Source: Aedes albopictus
Lineage: Eukaryota > Arthropoda > Insecta > Diptera > Culicidae
Direction of reading: 5' to 3'
Assembly: GCF_035046485.1 (NCBI RefSeq)
Contig: NC_085137.1
Span: 41,595,155-41,659,154, forward strand
DNA length: 64,000 nt
Translations under genes and position numbers: made by a program
The notes under the pieces: generated by a model
The model's input: the letters and a program-made list of their open reading frames with translations, nothing else
What the model was told of the DNA's origin: nothing
Database searches by the model: none
Shown here: positions 1-10,350 of the stretch, in pieces
Layout of the letters: every line of letters starts with the position of its first letter
Numbering within the stretch: position 1 is the stretch's first letter

Positions 1-237
1 ATGAATATTTTTATTTCAAACGAACGAAATTTGTCTCCGTGCGTCAGTGAAAAACCTTCTGTCGCAACTGACATGACCAAACTTGCTTGCAAAAATTTTT
101 GGAATGTGCTCCGATCGGAGCTGATCTGGGATTCCACGGATTTCTTGCGTCATGGTCAGATCAAAACCTATAGTGGAATTGAAGAAGTCTGGGAAGCAAC
201 CACGGTTGAGAACATTCAAAGAAGGGTGAACCTCTAG
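1..237 (+). CDS. possible terminal exon of an unrecognised gene
   Basis: The frame is open from the first base of the window and ends in TAG at 235-237, giving 78 residues. An AATAAA hexamer follows at 302-307, which suits a last coding exon with a short 3' UTR. The peptide is of ordinary composition with several Trp residues and no motif I recognise. Most of the gene would lie upstream of the window. No acceptor site can be placed, and a chance ORF is a real alternative. Confidence 0.22.
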   Translation: MNIFISNERNLSPCVSEKPSVATDMTKLACKNFWNVLRSELIWDSTDFLRHGQIKTYSGIEEVWEATTVENIQRRVNL

Positions 238-1873
238 AGTCATGTACACTGTACACTGTCATAAAATGATTTGAGTTGCGAAGAATTTGACCAACTTTTC
301 GAATAAACACCTACGGTCAAATCATTATTTTTAAACATCCTATGTACCATAGTGTCACGTAGAATGTGTGCAAGGAATTGAATTCAAGTTGTGCCCGAAA
401 TAAACGTGAACTTGACGGAAAGAGAACTCGAAGGACAATTATTCAATGTTATTATTTTGAGAAACTTGCAGTTCTTTAACAATATGATTTTACATAATAT
501 GGAAGCTAATTTATAAATTTATAATTGATGCCAATTCGTCCAAATCCATGAGGCGTTGGGCGAGGCGTGAGAGTAAAATCAATCATTTTTGGTCGGTTCA
601 TAAATAGACGGGAATTAGATGAAAACATAAGGTTTAAGGATTCTCCCTTTGGAGTCGGAAAGTCTCGCCACGGCTCACAGTGGCGGGGCTCCATACAAAT
701 GCCGGACAAAACCTAAAACTTTTTCCAAATGCGCTGAAATTCGCATGTCTAGATAATTTGGGTGTGCTGAATCTATTTCTGGCATCAAAATTTACATAAC
801 TTGCATTATTGAAGGTAGGTTCAAAGTATTAAAATAACCTTAGTTTTAATAAAAATAATAAAAAGCTCATAATAAATAAGTCTGCATCATGTTTATTTAT
901 TATGGAATATAGTTTCAGTGCTCTGTGTAGCAAAAAAAAGATTGGATAATATGTTGATCTACATAGTTTATTTTTTGATGAAGCATGTAGAATTGTATAA
1001 AAATGCAAGTTAACAAGGCAAAATTGCTATGTATATACTTTTTATTAAGTGAGGGTTATATTCTATTCATCATGTCCGTTTGTCACACAGCGAAAATAAC
1101 AATGACGATACCTCATACCACATCTAGGTGGAACAAAAGTCGACCATACAAGCTCACAACACAGACAAACAGACATCTCATGCTACTCACTTTCCATTGA
1201 TCCTCTTATTAACAGTTAGTTCAAATAATTGGTAGTTCGTAAATCGTACGCTCATGGCCCTTGCATAATTTTTGCTCCTGTTTGACGTTTATTCACTACC
1301 GCTATCTAGTTATGAGATTGCGAAACATTGGCATTGATTGGCGGTTTGATTAGCATTGATCGATTATGCTCTCGCGACCATTATTTAAATCGCAATTTGT
1401 TCGAAGTGATACGTCTGTTTGTCTGTGGTCACCATTTCAGAGGCTTTTTAGTTAATCATTATTGAAATTAATGTCGCCGAATTTCCGAGAACGTATATTA
1501 GCAAATAAAACCTTGGATGATTAGTTGATAATAAATACGCATATGTAATGTACATTCGTTTTTGAATGTACAAGAAACCCGTTATTTTATTATTCTTATT
1601 AAAAGGTAAACTACATTATAGCTACTTACTTTAATATAATCGATAAAATTACAGTCTATCACAAAACCATTCAATAACAGCTCTGTTGTATTTGCTCAAA
1701 AATGCACTTATTGAATATTTACAGTACCAACGTATGCGCAACAATAAACAGGTCAAACCCCCTCCCAAATACATTCTGCCTAAGTGATAACGCAACATAT
1801 CAATATACTACAATGACTTTTATATTCTGGACGGGAATTTTAAAAGATATTTTATAAGTTTACGTTCGAAAAC
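238..1873. other. AT-rich intergenic DNA
   Basis: I see no convincing gene here. Short ORFs exist but none has coding character. A GC-richer patch at about 640-700 holds a phrase (ggttttgtccggc, read on the minus strand) that recurs near 7044, so it may be a repeat remnant. Confidence 0.5.
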
Positions 1874-2071
1874 AAAATTCATAAATTTTCGACTGTTCCG
1901 CAACCATGCGTCTCCATTACAACTTTTTTTCAAAAAAGTAAATTTTTCGTTCTTAGCGCAGTTTTGCGCAGACAGTGAGGTATATCCCAAAAACTAGACA
2001 AGATTTGGGGTTAGATGCAACACACCTGATCGTTCCGAACTGTTTTATTAAAAAGAACTAGATCAATGTAG

Positions 2072-2662
2072 CCTAAAGATGTAACTCTGCAGTCGCTGAA
2101 GGATGACATTTCCGGACTGAAAGAAATCGTTTATGCTCTTTCAACCAAGTTTGAGGGCAAACCTCTTACACCTTCGCTGAAAGCTCCTCGGCGGAAGGTT
2201 AATGACACGTTTCCTATTCCGAATACACCAAAACGAATACGCGACGATGGTTCAGGGGCTCAATTTAAAGCTAAACCGTCCAATATGCGTGGATCAAAAA
2301 CTGTTTCCAATCTCGTAAAAACGGTTGCACCGCCTGAAGAGTTACTTTGGATCTATCTGTCAGCATTTCACCCTAGTACTTCAGAAGATGACATAGCCAA
2401 TCTTGTGGAAGAATGTATCGACTTGGGCAGTGATACAGAACCGAAGGTGGTGAAACTTGTTCCAAAGGACAAGGATCCAGGAACGCTAACATATGTAACT
2501 TTCAAAGTTGGCATAAGCAAGACGCTTAAGGAAATAGCATTATCGAAAGACACGTGGCCTGAGAATATCTTTTTTCGCGAGTTTGAGAATTATTTAAACA
2601 ACAACCGCCGAGTCATCAGGATCGCCTCCAACAACAACCAGCCTGGAGGGGGTGGCCAATAG
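2072..2662 (+). pseudogene. ORF1 of CR1-type element, 5'-truncated
   Basis: The reading frame is open from 2072 to the TAG at 2660-2662, about 196 codons. An in-frame TAG lies at 2069-2071 and the first internal Met codon is at 2285. The N-terminal part is Lys/Arg-rich and would suit nucleic-acid binding. The C-terminal part (from about 2330) contains a segment starting LLWIYLSAF and ending near FREFENY, a block I associate with ORF1 proteins of mosquito CR1/T1-like elements. ORF1 proteins act as nucleic-acid chaperones in the retrotransposition particle. The N-terminal PHD-finger-like region expected in the clade is absent, so the copy is probably 5'-truncated. The stop overlaps the first base of the ORF2 frame. 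Confidence 0.7.
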
Positions 2663-5600
2663 TGTCGTCATCGTTCGTCGCTGATGAGGTCATCCCAGAA
2701 CGCACTGCCTGCAGCACTATGGAAGCCCCTAGTCCTCCCGACCCAGTCGTGCTTGCTGATTGTTCCTGTCGTCGTAGTCGTTCTGGACCTGTGGTCGAGG
2801 AAGGTGTCGGGGTCTTCCAACCATCAATTACAGGCAAGTATTCGATCATCCATGGACTTCCGTCGCCTCAAAGACTTTCAATTTCTAGCATACCATATAC
2901 ACGAGACATGATTGATACGTCGGACCGAGCCGCCAATTCTCCACCATCATCTTCAGCTTCATTCGATGTCATCCCAGAACGCACTGCCTGTAGCACTATG
3001 GAAGCCCCTAGTCCTCCCGACACAGTCGTGCTTCCCGATTGTCCCTGCCGTCGAAGCCGTTCTGGACCTGTGGTCGAGGAAGGTGTCGGGGTCTTCCAAC
3101 CATCAATTACAGGCAAGTATTCGAGTAGCAATGAACTTCTGTCGCTTGAAAGATTTTCGACCTACAGCACACCAAATGCGCAAGGAGCGATTGACATCGC
3201 GGACCGAGCCGGTCATTCTCCATCAGCTTCGTTCGACGTCATCCCAGAACGCATCGCCTGCAGCACTATGGAAGCCCCTAGTCCTCCCGACCCAGTCGTG
3301 CTTCCTGAATGTTCCTGCCGTCTAAGTCGTTCTGGACCTGTGGTTGAGGAAGGTGTCGGGGTCTTCCAGCAACCCTACACAGGCGAGTACTCTCCTTGCA
3401 ATCAAATGTTGTCCATTGAATGTGCCTCGGCTTCTAGGTTCTTGGCTAGACGTGTCGAATCCACGACAGCGTTTGACTCCCATGCTCACTCAACTATCGG
3501 GAATGCACCATCTGCGTCTAGTCCTACAAGCATCTCATCAGCCACTTGCAATGCAGCCAACAGTTCGCATTTGTCCGTTTACTACCAGAACGTACGGGGT
3601 TTGCGTTCAAAAATAGATAGTGTGTTTCTAGCTATTTCCACATGCTGCTACGATGTCATCGTCTTCACTGAAACGTGGCTCTCAGATGAGATTTTTTCAA
3701 CGCAAATCTTCGGGAATAGTTATTCAGTCTTTCGAAACGATCGTAACGTCCGTAACAGCAGCAAAACTCGCGGCGGTGGTGTTCTAATAGCCGTAGCGCG
3801 TCACATCAACTGTTCCGTTGATCGATCTCCCGTCGCCGATTCACTTGAACACCTGTGGGTAAAGTTGAAACTAGTGAACTGTTCAATGAGTATTGGAGTT
3901 ATCTACCTACCGCCGGATCATAGCTCAAAACAGTCTTGCGTGGACAGCCACATCGAGTCGATTGGAGCTGTTTTTTCAAATCTTAACGTTAATGACCACG
4001 CGATTTTGCTCGGTGATTATAACCAATCCGGACTCGTTTGGAATTTTCAAGCAGACGCACTTCCAAAAGTGGAGGTAATGCGGTCTCGTGTTTCCCCCGC
4101 CTGTGCCTCTCTTCTGGATGGATTCAACCTACTCGGGCTAACACAAGTCAATTCTATACTTAACAGCAACAGTCGCTTGTTAGATCTTGCTCTGGTAAAC
4201 GAGAGCACGCTGGATAGGTACACACTGTCCGAGATTGATGACCCTCTTTCCGTATTGGACCCAAACCACCCTCCTTTTGCAGTGGAATTATCTCTTTCGG
4301 TTCCCGAAGTCGATGTACCGATTGATATTCTAAGCTTGGACTTCTCCCGAGCAAATTATGCCGAGTTAGCTGGAGCACTTTACGACGTTGACTGGTCCAT
4401 TTTGGATTCCGCTGCCGATATCGATGAAGCTGTTGAGTTCTTTTACCGCGAACTGCACAGCGTCATGGAAGAACACATTCCGTTGCGCAGACCATCTCCT
4501 AAACCTCCGTGGGGAAACGCGCATTTGCGACGATTGAAGCAGATTAGATCTAAAATGCTTCGTCGATACTGTAGACATCGGTGCTCTGTCAACAAGCATC
4601 TATTTAACCGAGCAAGTAACAATTATCGACTTTATAGTCGTTTTCTGTACAAACGATACACCCTACGGACACAGAGAAATTTGCGCAGAAATCCCAAGCA
4701 GTTCTGGAAATTCGTCAACTCGAAACGGAAAGAAGAAGGTTTACCTGTGGAGATGTTTTTAAGAAATGACGTTGGCAACTCGGCGAGAGAAAAGTGTAAT
4801 CTTTTTGCAAACCATTTCAAAAGCGCCTTCAATACCTCTACATCTACTCCTGCCCAAATCGAACGTGCGTGTAGAAACACGCCGGACAATGTTTGTTCGT
4901 TGAGTCAGTTGCAAATCACGCCCGAGCAAGTTAAGAATGCTATTTTGAAACTGAAGTCTTCTTATACCAGCCCTGACGGAATTCCATCTTGCATTTTCAA
5001 GAGGTGCGGCGAAATCTTGATTCGTCCATTGGTGTCGATTTTTAACGCTTCAATTCGACAGAGTAAGTTTCCTACCAGCTGGAAGTCTTCCATAATGTTT
5101 CCTGTGCACAAAAAGAACGACAAGCAGAATATCGAGAATTACCGTGGAATAACATCATTGTGTGCATGCTCAAAGATATTTGAAATCGTGATGAATAGTG
5201 TGCTATTCAATTCTTGCAAAAACTACATCTCCGAGGACCAACATGGTTTTTATCCCAGGAGGTCAACCTCTACAAATCTCGTTCAGTTCGTCTCATTCTG
5301 CCTGCGTCATCTGGATTCCGGAATGCAGGTCGATACTGTATATACAGACTTGAAATCTGCCTTCGATCGCGTGGACCACGGGATACTGCTCGCGCGGCTG
5401 GGAAAACTGGGTGTTTCTGACGATCTCATTCGCTGGTTCAAATCATACCTAACGGATCGAAGGCTCGTCGTCAAAATCGGATCGGAAACATCGGAGCCTT
5501 TTTCGAACTTGTCTGGAGTTCCACAAGGCAGCAACTTGGGGCCATTACTGTTTTCCATATTCCTCAATGATCTGTCCAGCGTGCTTCCACCAGGAATCCG

Positions 5601-6435
5601 TCTGTTTTACGCAGACGACGCAAAGTTATACGTGCTAATTCGCTGCCTCCATGATTGTGTACAACTACAGCTGTCTATTCAGTCCTTCGTCGAGTGGTGT
5701 ACTACCAACTTGCTGACGGTGAGTCTACATAAGTGCCACGTCATATCCTTCCATCGAAAACGAACACCAATTAATTATGCTTATGTCATCGGCGGTCAAC
5801 CACTGGCACGTGTAACTGAGGTGCGTGATTTGGGCGTAATTCTGGATACTGCGATCACCTTCCGAGTACACTACAATGACATAATTTCCAGAGCAAACAG
5901 ACAACTTGGATTCATGTTTAAAATAGCTGACGAATTCCGCGACCCTCTATGTTTACGATCGTTATACTGCGCTTTGGTCCGATCTATTCTTGAATCGAAT
6001 GTGGTAGTGTGGTGTCCCTATCAGTCAAGCTGGATCGCTAGGATTGAAGCGATACAACGAAAGTTCGTGAGATACGCCCTCCGTAATCTACCATGGCAGG
6101 ATCCTATCAATCTTCCAAGGTATGAGAACCGTTGTAGATTGCTCGGCATCGAAACTCTTGAACAGAGAAGGAAGGACGCTCAAGCTGTTTTCGTGGCCAA
6201 AATTCTGCTGGGAGAGTTGGATTCTCCTGAGATCCTTAGCCGAATCAACATTTATGCTCCAATGCGAGTACTTCGCCAACGTGGATTTTTAATGCTTGAA
6301 TCGAGAAATTCAGGCTATGGAATGCATGAACCAATCCGGTTCATGTCTGACATTTTCAACAATGTACACTACCTGTTCGACTTCAACACTTCCGCCGAGT
6401 CGTTCAAACGAAGGCTTCAGGATAGCCATCGATAG
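2662..6435 (+). CDS. ORF2 polyprotein: endonuclease and reverse transcriptase (CR1-type)
   Basis: This 1257-codon frame has no stop or frameshift. Residues about 1-260 hold three tandem copies of a 90-93 residue Pro/Ser/Val-rich segment (beginning VIPERTAC at residues 10, 103 and 193), unusual for ORF2. An apurinic-like endonuclease domain follows from about residue 303 (YYQNVRGLRSK, later FTETWL and LGDYN). The reverse transcriptase spans about 800-1060, with FPVHKKND...YRGITSL, a GVPQGSNLGPLLF block and the catalytic FYADD near residue 982. No RNase H or zinc knuckle is seen after it. The protein nicks the target and copies element RNA by target-primed reverse transcription. The frame begins at GTG one base inside the ORF1 stop (TAGTG), so it is probably reached by termination-reinitiation or from an internal ATG; the true start is unsure. 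Confidence 0.9.
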   Translation: MSSSFVADEVIPERTACSTMEAPSPPDPVVLADCSCRRSRSGPVVEEGVGVFQPSITGKYSIIHGLPSPQRLSISSIPYTRDMIDTSDRAANSPPSSSASFDVIPERTACSTMEAPSPPDTVVLPDCPCRRSRSGPVVEEGVGVFQPSITGKYSSSNELLSLERFSTYSTPNAQGAIDIADRAGHSPSASFDVIPERIACSTMEAPSPPDPVVLPECSCRLSRSGPVVEEGVGVFQQPYTGEYSPCNQMLSIECASASRFLARRVESTTAFDSHAHSTIGNAPSASSPTSISSATCNAANSSHLSVYYQNVRGLRSKIDSVFLAISTCCYDVIVFTETWLSDEIFSTQIFGNSYSVFRNDRNVRNSSKTRGGGVLIAVARHINCSVDRSPVADSLEHLWVKLKLVNCSMSIGVIYLPPDHSSKQSCVDSHIESIGAVFSNLNVNDHAILLGDYNQSGLVWNFQADALPKVEVMRSRVSPACASLLDGFNLLGLTQVNSILNSNSRLLDLALVNESTLDRYTLSEIDDPLSVLDPNHPPFAVELSLSVPEVDVPIDILSLDFSRANYAELAGALYDVDWSILDSAADIDEAVEFFYRELHSVMEEHIPLRRPSPKPPWGNAHLRRLKQIRSKMLRRYCRHRCSVNKHLFNRASNNYRLYSRFLYKRYTLRTQRNLRRNPKQFWKFVNSKRKEEGLPVEMFLRNDVGNSAREKCNLFANHFKSAFNTSTSTPAQIERACRNTPDNVCSLSQLQITPEQVKNAILKLKSSYTSPDGIPSCIFKRCGEILIRPLVSIFNASIRQSKFPTSWKSSIMFPVHKKNDKQNIENYRGITSLCACSKIFEIVMNSVLFNSCKNYISEDQHGFYPRRSTSTNLVQFVSFCLRHLDSGMQVDTVYTDLKSAFDRVDHGILLARLGKLGVSDDLIRWFKSYLTDRRLVVKIGSETSEPFSNLSGVPQGSNLGPLLFSIFLNDLSSVLPPGIRLFYADDAKLYVLIRCLHDCVQLQLSIQSFVEWCTTNLLTVSLHKCHVISFHRKRTPINYAYVIGGQPLARVTEVRDLGVILDTAITFRVHYNDIISRANRQLGFMFKIADEFRDPLCLRSLYCALVRSILESNVVVWCPYQSSWIARIEAIQRKFVRYALRNLPWQDPINLPRYENRCRLLGIETLEQRRKDAQAVFVAKILLGELDSPEILSRINIYAPMRVLRQRGFLMLESRNSGYGMHEPIRFMSDIFNNVHYLFDFNTSAESFKRRLQDSHR

Positions 6436-6711
6436 CTCGATAGATATTTTTTTTTTGTGTTATGTGTAATGCTTTTATAGAATGACTTTATTATTTGTAA
6501 CAATTTAGTTTTTAAGGCATTTTTGTATTATTATTTTTTTGCCTATGTTTTAATGTGTATATGTATTCAAAAGATGCAGGGTTTTTATGCCTATTTGAGT
6601 GAGCCGTATGATGGGCAACTCAAAAAGGCTTTTCCCAGCCAGGCTTCATTAAGGCTCTATGCCCGATGAAGGTCAAAGAAAGAAATAAATAAATAAATAA
6701 AAAATTCATAA

Positions 6712-6997
6712 TCAAAAAAATCAGTAAAAGTTACATTTTTTGAATGGTCTTAAAAGACAACAAATGTAAGCTAAGATTAAGATTGAATGTTGTAATGCCA
6801 AGGTTAAATGTATCCCAAAACAATAACAAAATTCAAGGATTTCGATATCAGCTATATGTTACACAGTGCTACATTGAAATTATGGTTTGAAATTATGATG
6901 ATAAAAACAAATTATTCAGTACATAATTGTTCAACTTTGAAAAATTCCCCTGAACTCAATTTTGATCAATTGACTTGAAAATTTGGATTTTTCTTAG
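6712..6997. other. AT-rich spacer
   Basis: Nothing recognisable. It ends in a polypyrimidine-AG (ttttcttag, to 6997) that could serve as a splice acceptor for the next entry. Confidence 0.4.
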
Positions 6998-7197
6998 TTG
7001 AAGAAAAAAACCAAAGTAATGAAATTTTGAGATTAAATTTTGAGGTTTTGTCCGGCCTCCGGCCACTGTGCGTCTTCCGCAACTTCGCTGGCCTCGAAAA
7101 CGTTATTATGCTCGGTTTCATAGCCGGGATTATATTGACCCCTCTGTCTCCAAAGGGTAAAGTCAACCCAGTCTCCTCTAACGAAGGAAGCGTGTAA
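6998..7197 (+). CDS. candidate 3' exon with a hydrophobic segment, gene unknown
   Basis: A GC-richer stretch in AT-rich DNA is open from the acceptor at 6997 to TAA at 7195-7197. The second half reads like real protein: a hydrophobic run (NVIMLGFIAGIILTPL) that could be a membrane segment, then a short polar tail. A possible donor (AAGG|GTAAAG, intron from 7157) would instead join it in frame to the next candidate exon at 7353 through TGTAG|GC. I do not recognise the family. Upstream exons are not visible and may lie before the CR1 insertion. A repeat-derived origin is possible. Confidence 0.3.
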
Positions 7198-7352
7198 AAC
7201 TAGCTACATTTTTTATAATTATATAGACTGAGAGGATTCAAATAGTGTGAAATTGGAAAACTACAAAGTTTTCCTGACATTCTCATGAGACGGTTATGGT
7301 ATTACGTACAGCATAGTCACCCAACCATGCAAACAGCGCATTGTAGTGCCTG

Positions 7353-7711
7353 TAGGCACCGAGGAGAGCATCGATTGCGAAGCTTCACGCAAAGACACCC
7401 TTGAAGAGGACTTCTTCGAATCATACTCACCCCCGGGGAAAATTTGTATCGGTCGTCGTCGTCGTCGTCGTCGTCCGTATCCAATGTTCCATAAAATTAT
7501 TGCTTTAATTGCTTACCCCTGCATGTATGCTTTTGAAAGTTTGCTCATTCAACCGGAGACTGTTGCTACAAATTGCTTTAGTATTTTAGTCTCCGCAGAG
7601 CGAGGCTGTATTAACTTATTGGGGTTGACTACGCCCAACCGAGGGGTGGCGGCGTCGAGCGAGATTGAAAACCAGTTCACGTGCACTCCTTTCACTTATC
7701 GCTCGAAATAG
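7353..7711 (+). CDS. candidate last exon, acidic then Arg-run peptide
   Basis: The segment follows a TGTAG acceptor-like site ending at 7352. It is open to a stop at 7709-7711. Its first 30 codons are acidic (TEESIDCEASRKDTLEEDFF) and look coding. A (CGT)n run then encodes seven Arg, and the remainder is less convincing. It may be the alternative C-terminus of the candidate exon just upstream. Function unknown. Confidence 0.25.
7452..7475 (+). repeat. trinucleotide repeat (CGT)n
   Basis: About eight CGT units in a row, seen directly. Confidence 0.9.
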
Positions 7712-7928
7712 CCTGCCGCACTGCACGGCATGGCATGGCAGCAGCAAAATAGCAACCCGCCAGCCAACACGCATGATTAGAGGAGGGAAGGTAGGACACC
7801 ACACAGTTTCACGTTGCTTGGAGTTGGACGCGATTTATTGTCGCTGATTTCAACTTAGTGCGGTCACCTTGCGGAATGTCATAAATTTGCTGTTTAGGTT
7901 TATCTCTCGGCACATGCAACATCATCGA

Positions 7929-8001
7929 GGGGATGTAGCTCAGATGGTAGAGCGCTCGCTTAGCATGTGAGAGGTACGGGGATCGATGCCCCGCATCTCC
8001 A
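7929..8001 (+). tRNA. tRNA-Ala (AGC), copy 1
   Basis: A 73-nt cloverleaf. The acceptor stem GGGGATG pairs with CATCTCC, with discriminator A. The D arm is GCTC...GAGC, the anticodon stem CTCGC/GTGAG with loop TTAGCAT (anticodon AGC), and the T arm CGGGG/CCCCG. There is no intron. A-box and B-box promoters are present, and a T-run follows within 12 nt as a Pol III terminator. The mature tRNA reads alanine GCN codons. Confidence 0.97.
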
Positions 8002-8491
8002 GATAAAATTTTTTAAATTTGGAATTCGATCTACTAGTCTGATTCGTTGGCTAGCCTTAATCTTGTTTTGATGTTGATTGATTGTTGATAAATTTGGATT
8101 ATTATCGAATTAATGTGAGTCAGTTAAACTCTTAAACTTAGTAATCTCGTTAACTTATTTTCGGCTTATGATGCTCGGTGGACACGAAATATTTTTAGAA
8201 TAATTTAGAATAATAAAGAAAAGTTAAGAATAATTTAGATAAATAATAAATAAATAATTTAAAATAATATTTCATAACATATATATTGCCTTGGAAAGGT
8301 ATTGTGGAAATACCTTAATACTAGCCTAAACAAGTAAGGATATCATTTAAGCAAATTACTTACCCACAGATATGAAGGTTACTCAGTACACGTGGCTTAG
8401 CTTTTTCGCCCAGAATAATCAACAGGACTGCTCTGTCAACTAAACAAATCAATTCATATTTGAATAACTATATTAATTGGATTGCTATCAA
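8002..8491. other. AT-rich spacer between tRNA genes
   Basis: Nothing recognisable. It is rich in taataaat-type low-complexity sequence around 8200-8280. No similarity of flanks is apparent that would show a tandem duplication beyond the tRNA itself. Confidence 0.4.
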
Positions 8492-8564
8492 GGGGATGTA
8501 GCTCAGATGGTAGAGCGCTCGCTTAGCATGTGAGAGGTACGGGGATCGATGCCCCGCATCTCCA
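8492..8564 (+). tRNA. tRNA-Ala (AGC), copy 2
   Basis: Identical over 73 nt to the copy at 7929-8001, with the same cloverleaf and AGC anticodon. A TTTTTT Pol III terminator follows. The 5' and 3' flanks differ from copy 1, so only the gene body is conserved or was copied. Confidence 0.97.
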
Positions 8565-9240
8565 ATAAACTTTTTTGTTGCTTTGATCAAGTAACAATCA
8601 AAGTTGATAAATATGTACACTTGAAAATATTTTTTTTTTGCGCTGTGGATGTATAAATTAAAAAATAACTTAAAAAGAGAGAAATTTGTGCATAAAGCTC
8701 AGTACCAAACGCTCCGAATTGTATGCTATATTTGTTAATAGGCCGATGCAAATATTTAATTTGATTAATTTCATCCCCCCTCCCCTCCAAAAATCCCAAA
8801 ATATTGAAGGGGCGTAAAGAAAACATTGCGGCAACAATAGCTCCATTTTCAATAAAAAAATGTTTTCAAGCAACAATTTTTCGATACCTAGCTGAAAATT
8901 ATTTTTTCAATAGTGGTTGTTATTTTAATTTTTCAATTGTTTTTTTTTTGTTTCTTATTTATTTTTGTCCCACCCTCGTACCCGATGAGAGGTTTCAAAC
9001 ATTAAGATAAAATAATACTTGCATCGACCTTATATAGTTTGAAGAAAAATAATAGGGGGACTCACTAAACAGATTAAATTGCTGCGTAAGCCATGATTTT
9101 CTGCTTATTTGAAATGTTTCATGATTTTGCGAATGAAATAATCAAAGATTGCCTTGGTGATCGCGACGTTTAATCAGTTTGATCAGTTTACACTGTTTAG
9201 TGAATCCCCTGATTATGAATAATGCAGTCATGAAGAAATA
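8565..9240. other. AT-rich intergenic DNA
   Basis: I see no gene or clear element in this stretch. Confidence 0.4.
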
Positions 9241-10161
9241 CAGGGGATAGACAAAATAATCGGGACAGGCAAAATTTTCACTTTTCAAAAAATGTTCAAA
9301 TAGCTGTAACTTTTCGAAAAGTGCATCAAATAATCTCAAATTTTTACTGTAAGTTCTTCAACTAGTTGTGTATCAGTGGACAAAATTTGGAAAAGATCGG
9401 ACAATTCTTCACGAAGTAATAAAGATTTTTGAAAAAGGTAAAATTATCCGATGGCCAACTTTGAGCTGTTATATCTCCGGATTCAATAAACCGAATGCAA
9501 TGAAATTTTGACCATTTAAGACTTATATAATGAGCTATGAAAAACCATTGACTTAACTTAATATTCTTAACACGGAAAAAAATTATAACGATTAGATTAT
9601 TTTTTTAATAAAACACCAAATTATCCAAAACTTTAACATCGTTAAAAAATTCAAGATGCAAATTAAAGTTCATTTAGTTTCCCTCTAATTGACTTATATA
9701 TAAATGCGTTTTGAAGGAAAGTAACAACAAAGCCGCCAATAAATTGAAAAAGTAATGGGATGCATATTAAAAATAGACCAATTTACTAAAAAATCTAGAA
9801 AAAAATAAAATCGCTATAACTTTTTCGCTTGTTAAAAATTTCAAGTTAAATAAAATGTTTTCCAGACTTCATCATATAAGTCATGAATGGTCAAAATTTC
9901 ATTGCAATCGGCTCATTGAATGCGGAGATATAACAGCTCAAAGTTGGCTATTGGATAATTTTATCTTTTCCGAAAATCTTCATAACTTTGTAAAGAATTG
10001 TTCGATCTTTTCCAAATTTTGTCCACTGATACACAACTAGTTCAAGAACTTACAGTAAAAATTTGAGAATATTTGATGCACTTTTCGAAAAGTTACAGCT
10101 AGTTGAACATTTTTTGGAATGTGAAAATTTTGCCTGTCCCGATCATTTTGTCTATCCCCTG
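9241..10161. mobile_element. MITE with long inverted ends and TA duplication (family A, copy 1)
   Basis: The 921-bp element begins CAGGGGATAGACAAAAT and ends with its reverse complement. Imperfect inverted similarity extends about 330 bp from each end. It is flanked by TA on both sides (9239-9240 and 10162-10163). It has no transposase ORF. The TA duplication places it with Tc1/mariner-type non-autonomous elements. A second copy of nearly equal length (922 bp) lies at 24281-25202 and a decayed half at about 17870-18150. Confidence 0.88.
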
Positions 10162-10273
10162 TAGGTATAGAACAAACTCATCAAATGGAAACGATCTTCT
10201 TGAATGGTATCCTTTAACAATATTTCTTCATTTTATTTAAGTTTCTTCATTAATTTTGATGAAATATCTTCAT

Positions 10274-10350
10274 GGACGGGCTTGGTGGTGTAGTGGCTAC
10301 CGCTTCTGATTTATATTCAAAAGGTCCTGGGTTCAATCCCTGGCCTGTCC
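10274..10350 (+). mobile_element. tRNA-derived SINE head
   Basis: The tRNA-like 77 nt have an acceptor-like stem (GGACGGG with CCTGTCC, one wobble), an A box (TGGTGTAGTGG) and a B box (GGTTCAATCCC). The anticodon arm does not fold well, so I call a SINE head, not a tRNA. A pyrimidine-rich body follows, but its 3' end cannot be placed. Confidence 0.6.

Larger units (their letters stand above)
2072..6700 (+). mobile_element. CR1-type non-LTR retrotransposon, ORF2 intact, ORF1 5'-truncated
   Basis: Two consecutive ORFs (a basic ORF1 product, then endonuclease plus reverse transcriptase) are followed by a 260-bp 3' UTR ending in (AAAT)n at 6683-6700. There is no RNase H domain. The layout and both ORF products fit the CR1 clade of Jockey-superfamily LINEs in mosquitoes. 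The 3' end is complete. The N-terminal part of ORF1 is missing: a stop lies at 2069-2071 and no ORF1 coding is seen upstream. An 11-bp string (aaaattcataa) occurs at 1874-1884 and directly after the tail at 6701-6711. It could be a target duplication, which would move the 5' boundary to about 1885, but it is AT-rich. The 3.8-kb uninterrupted ORF2 points to a young copy. Confidence 0.88.

Noticed and set aside
10274..10350. Functional tRNA gene
   Set aside because: The anticodon arm does not pair and the sequence runs on into a SINE-like body. The same applies to the tRNA-like heads at 26366-26436, 32912-32988, 39935-40020 and the right end of 63283-63545.
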